A DNA stretch of 31,183 bases from the IMG/VR virus record IMGVR_UViG_3300025769_000515, positions 1-31,183 of that record. One strand, given 5' to 3'. The position numbers were made by a program, and so were the translations under genes. Each line of letters opens with the position of its first letter. Within the stretch, counting starts at the first letter, position 1. This DNA is from a virus. This document shows, piece after piece, positions 28,571-31,183 of this stretch. The notes beneath the pieces were generated by a model. That model saw only the letters and a program-made list of their open reading frames with translations, was not told the origin of the DNA and made no database searches.

Positions 28571-29010
28571 AATAAATCTTTTAATTTTTCTAATGCTATT
28601 TTTTTGTTATAAAATAACGTCATTACACTTAATCCTGTTTCTTTACTTAAATATCTTAAACTCTTTTCACTTGTCTGGAGTAGTATTTCTCTATCCCACA
28701 AATCTAAAGAATCTAATGCCTCGCTAACCTCTTTTCTTTTTTTTAGTATTTCTTCATCACCAACTAAATCTTCTATATTTCTAAAAAGTTCAATAGATAT
28801 TTCATATTTTTTATGTTTTGTTTTAAGTTTGTTTAAAAATATATTTCTTATAGTAACCCACACAAACCATTCATTTATTTTATCATATTCTTTATCGTGT
28901 AGTTTTAAATACATTTCTTGGACAAGTTCATCGGCTAGATGTTTATCATTGCAAATCTTATATGCAATATCTCTCCAATCTTTATCTCTTTTTGAAAGTT
29001 CTTCTAACAT
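28567..29010 (-). CDS. Sigma-70-like transcription factor, 147 aa
   Basis: Residues 10-62 look like sigma region 2: IAYKICNDKHLADELVQEMY followed by LKLHDKEYDKINEWF and VTIRNIFLNKLK. Residues about 100-147 (SLDLWDREILLQTSEKSLRY, LSKETGLSVMTLFYNKKIAL) form a region 4 helix-turn-helix. It is a short sigma of ECF type. A phage-coded sigma in the middle operon could switch host polymerase to the TTGTTATTATA motifs in front of the late operons, which is inference. A palindrome at 29014-29036 lies just upstream. Confidence 0.75.
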   Translation of the reverse strand: MLEELSKRDKDWRDIAYKICNDKHLADELVQEMYLKLHDKEYDKINEWFVWVTIRNIFLNKLKTKHKKYEISIELFRNIEDLVGDEEILKKRKEVSEALDSLDLWDREILLQTSEKSLRYLSKETGLSVMTLFYNKKIALEKLKDLL

Positions 29011-29013
29011 TTA

Positions 29014-29036
29014 GTAAATATAATAAAAATATTTAC
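29014..29036. promoter_or_regulatory. GTAAATAT / ATATTTAC palindrome before the sigma gene
   Basis: An 8-bp perfect inverted repeat with a 7-nt spacer, ending 4 nt upstream of the sigma-like start codon and overlapping the end of the 49-aa ORF. It could be an autoregulatory site or a hairpin covering the start. AT-rich, so chance is possible. Confidence 0.35.
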
Positions 29037-29182
29037 AATATAGCATTATCTATTGTTTCAATTAAATGTCTTAGTTCCTCTCTTGAAAAAGTGCCTTTAA
29101 TTTCTTCTTTATAAGATTTGATTGATAGCTCATAATAATCTTCTTTGTTTTCTAATTGGTTTACTTTTGTTGTTATTTTCAT
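29033..29182 (-). CDS. Small hypothetical protein, 49 aa
   Basis: ORF from ATG 29182 to TAA at 29033-29035. Charged, helical at the C-terminus (SREELRHLIETIDNAIL). Its start shares one nucleotide with the stop of the outer-membrane-type gene (TAATG). No family recognised. Confidence 0.5.
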   Translation of the reverse strand: MKITTKVNQLENKEDYYELSIKSYKEEIKGTFSREELRHLIETIDNAIL

Positions 29183-29697
29183 TAGTTAAATTTTTTAGTT
29201 ACACCTAAACTCCCTTCAAATATACGAATATTTATATCATTTCTTTTAGTTAATTTACCAATTAATTCTATTGTTATAAAACTTAAATCATAACTAATCT
29301 TACCACGAGGATTAAAATAACTATCTGTAGTACCTAAATATTTTTGTTTTTTGTTTCTTATAGTTACATGATATTGATTTCCTAAACTTAAATAAACGTT
29401 TTCTAAAGGATTTATTATATAATCTACGCCTAGCCCGTAGTTTTGGTAATTAGCGTTGTAAAACATACCGTAAAACACATATACACCAATATTATTTTCT
29501 ATTGCTCCAACTTCAATATCAAAATCTAATCCGTTTACTATTGTTCTTTTGTTTTCTTTAATGTTTAGTAAATTATTGGCATCGACATTAAAAGAAATGT
29601 AAGGTTGTGCATTACATTGTCTTATTGCAAATAAGAATAAACCTAATGATAGTAAAGTAACCATCCAAATACTTTTTAAATCTGTTTTAATTTTCAT
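29182..29697 (-). CDS. Secreted outer-membrane beta-barrel-like protein, 171 aa
   Basis: The N-terminus is a signal peptide (basic start, hydrophobic VTLLSLGLFLFAI, cleavage probably after CNA at residue 30). The mature 140 residues alternate hydrophobic and polar positions in at least seven strands (YISFNVDA, FDIEVGA, GVYVFYGMFY, YGLGVDYII, VYLSLGNQYHVTI, ISYDLSFITIELIGKL, INIRIFEGSLGVTKKF), as in a small outer membrane barrel. Such a protein, with no role inside the virion, points to alteration of the host surface. The gene overlaps NinG by 11 nt. Confidence 0.65.
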   Translation of the reverse strand: MKIKTDLKSIWMVTLLSLGLFLFAIRQCNAQPYISFNVDANNLLNIKENKRTIVNGLDFDIEVGAIENNIGVYVFYGMFYNANYQNYGLGVDYIINPLENVYLSLGNQYHVTIRNKKQKYLGTTDSYFNPRGKISYDLSFITIELIGKLTKRNDINIRIFEGSLGVTKKFN

Positions 29698-30298
29698 AAT
29701 CTAATAGTTTTTTTAATTTTTGTTTATAATATTGTCTTGTTTTTTTTAATTGCTCCCTATCCCATTTAAAAGATGTTTTTTTATCTAATAACGCTTTGCT
29801 ATCTAAAAGGTCTAAAAATCCTTTAGAGTATCGTTTAATTAATCCTACACGATAACCAGACTCATTACCATCTTTAAAATTATTACACCCTATACACTGA
29901 CCATGTATATTTGTTTCATCTAACTTTAATGTAGAAAATAATTCAGCTTTATAAAAATGCCCAGCATGAAAATCACTATGCCATGCTTCATTACATGAAA
30001 TACATGGTTTACCTTTATCTCTTTCTTTAATATAATCATGACAAGCGTTTACTGTGTTTTGTAATAACCAACTTAAAGATTTATTATTTTTATGTTCTTC
30101 TTTTGCTGTTTCTAAATCTTTTCTATGTTTAGTTGCTTTAATAGTTGCTTTGTTTAGCCTCTCCTTACCTTCTGGATTATTCAAATAGTAATCTGCTAAA
30201 CAACCATTAAAACAATAACCGTATTTATGGGCATAAGTTTTTAAACCGTTTCTTTCGGTGTATTTAATTGGTTCTTTACAGTTTTTGCATTTCTTCAT
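29687..30298 (-). CDS. ninG: NinG/Rap-type recombination nuclease with zinc ribbon, 203 aa
   Basis: The N-terminus has CKNC (4-7) and C29/C33, a zinc ribbon. The NinG core follows: CHDYIKERDKGKPCISC (C99, C102), then HAGHF (H111, H114) and IHGQCIGCNNFKDGNESGY (H132, C135, C138, N139), which make up the HNH-like active site and zinc site. NinG (Rap) of lambda cuts branched recombination intermediates. In this phage it could work with the Rad52-like protein. Size matches the family. Confidence 0.8.
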   Translation of the reverse strand: MKKCKNCKEPIKYTERNGLKTYAHKYGYCFNGCLADYYLNNPEGKERLNKATIKATKHRKDLETAKEEHKNNKSLSWLLQNTVNACHDYIKERDKGKPCISCNEAWHSDFHAGHFYKAELFSTLKLDETNIHGQCIGCNNFKDGNESGYRVGLIKRYSKGFLDLLDSKALLDKKTSFKWDREQLKKTRQYYKQKLKKLLDYEN

Positions 30299-30299
30299 G

Positions 30300-30521
30300 T
30301 TAAAAAGGTAAATATTGTTTTTTAGGTATTAATTCTATGTGTTTATTTATTTCCTGTTTCTTTAAATATCTGTCTTTTATAAAAAACCCTCTTTCGTTAT
30401 AAGTAAGTAATTTATTTGTTTTGGTATTTATTACTTTTTTACATGGTGTAATTTTATATTCAGGATATTTTTTAAATTGCCATTTAAGTTTAAATTTTAC
30501 ATATATTATATTCATAATCAA
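30300..30521 (-). CDS. Hypothetical protein, 73 aa
   Basis: Basic, with a middle region KITPCKKVINTKTNKLLTYN and a C-terminus ending in LPF. The layout suggests a small beta structure. It lies 1 nt upstream of NinG and in related phages similar genes often neighbour NinG, but no function is known to me. M3 is an alternative start. Confidence 0.5.
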   Translation of the reverse strand: MIMNIIYVKFKLKWQFKKYPEYKITPCKKVINTKTNKLLTYNERGFFIKDRYLKKQEINKHIELIPKKQYLPF

Positions 30522-30568
30522 TTAGTTATTTGAAACAAAGGTGATTATATACCATTGTTATAAAACAT

Positions 30569-30781
30569 TTAATCGTGTTTCACAACTTTGTTAAAAAATT
30601 GGATTGGTATGCCGTTCATTTCACAAAACTCTTGTTCAGTTTGCCCACCACCATTTGCTTGCCACATCACTTTCAATGTCTCAATAAATTCTTTTCCGTA
30701 TTTTTTGCTCATTACTTTAAATGTGTACTTCCAATTTTTTGTATCACTATCAAAGTCCATTGCTTCTATAATTCTATTCAT
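30569..30781 (-). CDS. Hypothetical protein, 70 aa
   Basis: I use ATG 30781 (MNRIIEAMDFDS) because the longer version extends into the motif-bearing leader. The sequence is helical in the middle (YGKEFIETLKVMWQANGG) with no known motif. It is the first gene after the structured non-coding region. Function unknown. Confidence 0.5.
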   Translation of the reverse strand: MNRIIEAMDFDSDTKNWKYTFKVMSKKYGKEFIETLKVMWQANGGGQTEQEFCEMNGIPIQFFNKVVKHD

Positions 30782-30791
30782 AATAAACGTT

Positions 30792-30800
30792 TTATAACAA
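30792..30800 (-). promoter_or_regulatory. TTGTTATAA motif before the 70-aa gene
   Basis: The minus strand reads TTGTTATAAAACG, 11 nt upstream of ATG 30781. It shares TTGTTAT with the structural-operon motifs and TTGTTATAA with 31004-31012. A plus-strand copy of the same sequence lies at 30555-30566. Confidence 0.35.
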
Positions 30801-30850
30801 TAAATAAAAAACATTAAAACGATTTTTTATTAAAACCGTTATAAGTAATT

Positions 30851-30996
30851 AAATAGCTAAGGTTTCGAGCCTTAAAGCAGTCTTAATAGTGTAGGCGTAT
30901 CCAATATCTTATATAGGTTTGTAACCTAACCACTGCGACTTCATTCACATAATACACTAAAATTATACTTGTGTCTTAACCATCGACACGCTATTT
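30851..30996 (-). ncRNA. Candidate structured RNA with tRNA-like ends, 146 nt
   Basis: Minus strand, numbering from 30996. P1: AAATAGC (1-7) with GCTATTT (140-146), 7 bp. P2: GTGTC (8-12), loop GATGGTTAA, GACAC (22-26), a D-arm-like hairpin with GG in the loop. P3: TAGTGTA (38-44) with TACACTA (104-110), 7 bp. P4: TAGGTT-ACA-AACCTA (69-83), 6 bp. P5: TAAGG (123-127), loop CTCGAAA, CCTTA (135-139), a T-arm-like hairpin with the T55-C56-G57-A58 core and a G-C closing pair, directly followed by the P1 strand and an A as discriminator base. All stems are perfect. The centre has 96 nt where a tRNA has 21-41, so it is not a normal tRNA. Confidence 0.55.
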
Positions 30997-31003
30997 AAAA
31001 AAC

Positions 31004-31012
31004 TTATAACAA
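31004..31012 (-). promoter_or_regulatory. TTGTTATAA motif before the structured RNA
   Basis: TTGTTATAAGTTTTTT on the minus strand ends exactly where the structured RNA (AAATAGC) begins. It is the same core as the motif in front of the 70-aa gene and could be its promoter element. Confidence 0.35.
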
Positions 31013-31061
31013 CGTGTATATTGCATAGCCTATCGGCATACGCACCATACACAATGCGTTA
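31004..31061. repeat. attC-like imperfect palindrome
   Basis: Outer TAAC (31007-31010) with GTTA (31058-31061), then GTGTATATTGC (31014-31024) with GCACCATACAC (31042-31052), 9 of 11 positions complementary, and an inner GCC-TATC-GGC hairpin. The outer AAC/GTT and the interrupted arms recall integron attC sites, but the full consensus R boxes are not met. It overlaps the stop codon of the right-edge gene. Confidence 0.35.
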
Positions 31062-31183
31062 CCATTTCGGCTCATCACATTCTTTAGGTATTAAATTATT
31101 CAAGTCCAAATCAAAAAAGAAATCATCAAAAGGCGCACCTCTACTATCTTTTTGTGTTACTTTAACAGGACTATTTTTTTCTT
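31059..31183 (-). CDS. C-terminal end of a gene cut by the right edge
   Basis: The last 40 codons are visible, ending in TAA at 31059-31061. The sequence is acidic and aromatic (GAPFDDFFFDLDLNN, then IPKECDEPKW). I cannot assign a family. The frame matches that of the left-edge ATPase if the window ends are joined, although a direct join would give a TAA codon, so bases must be missing between them. It may be the C-terminus of that ATPase; this is speculative. Confidence 0.5.
   Translation of the reverse strand, partial: EKNSPVKVTQKDSRGAPFDDFFFDLDLNNLIPKECDEPKW

Noticed and set aside
30575-30817. Overlapping plus-strand ORFs near the right end
   Set aside because: Antisense of the 70-aa gene; no plus-strand promoter or family.
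30851-30896. attP site in a tRNA 3' end
   Set aside because: The T-arm-like end could suggest this, but no integrase is in the window and the 5' half also pairs, so a full RNA explains it better.
30851-30996. Ordinary tRNA gene
   Set aside because: Arms fit at both ends, but no anticodon arm of normal spacing exists and the centre is two to five times too long.
30841-31183. CRISPR array
   Set aside because: Palindromic segments are single copies with different sequences; no regularly spaced direct repeats.

Overview
The window looks like almost all of a small tailed-phage (siphovirus-type) genome whose host belongs to Bacteroidota, most likely Flavobacteriia. The grounds are: very AT-rich DNA (my impression, not computed); no clear Shine-Dalgarno boxes; exact Bacteroidota promoters (TTTG-N19-TATATTTG); many gene families typical of flavobacterial phages (DUF3127 SSB-like, XkdF-like protease, BspA/DUF285 repeats, NinG, DUF5675); and a lipoprotein with a Bacteroidota surface-export signal. 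No integrase lies in the window, so lifestyle is open. Nearly every gene is on the minus strand; the exception is one gene at 14313-14810.

Layout in the direction of transcription (right to left). A leftward early promoter at about 4988-5017, flanked upstream by palindromes, drives an early operon (4964 to 1): a small gene, a Cro-like HTH protein, several tiny ORFs linked by ATGA overlaps, a Rad52-type recombinase, a free-standing DnaA domain-IV-like protein, an SSB-like protein, a PD-(D/E)XK-like nuclease, a DnaD-like replication protein and the start of a RecA/DnaB-type ATPase cut by the left edge. At the right edge are the last 40 codons of a minus-strand gene, in a frame compatible with being the tail of that ATPase. 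The window may therefore be a circular or circularly permuted genome opened inside this gene. Next comes a 277-nt non-coding, strongly structured region (30782-31058), then a middle block (30781 to 27237): NinG, an outer-membrane-type protein, a sigma-like factor, a GIY-YIG endonuclease and a surface lipoprotein. Packaging and tail genes follow (27182 to 14826), including a tail assembly chaperone with a probable -1 frameshift; then the lone plus-strand gene; then head genes, tail tube, portal and connector (14173 to 8510); a second tail-tube-like protein and a fibre; and the lysis cassette (7263 to 5905) with a metallophosphoesterase, ending at a strong terminator at 5073-5105.

The main candidate novelties are RNA-level. 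(1) At 2070-2155 a perfect promoter is followed by two hairpins whose loops are complementary over 7 nt, a kissing-loop small RNA or leader. (2) At 5073-5145 a second short transcription unit has the same promoter architecture. (3) At 30851-30996 a 146-nt element has a 7-bp closing stem, a D-arm-like hairpin and a T-arm-like hairpin, but a centre far too long for a tRNA. (4) A shared TTGTTATTATA-like motif lies just upstream of four structural operons, and a phage sigma-like factor is present that might read it. (5) A T9 slippery site joins the chaperone to a hidden 83-codon extension.
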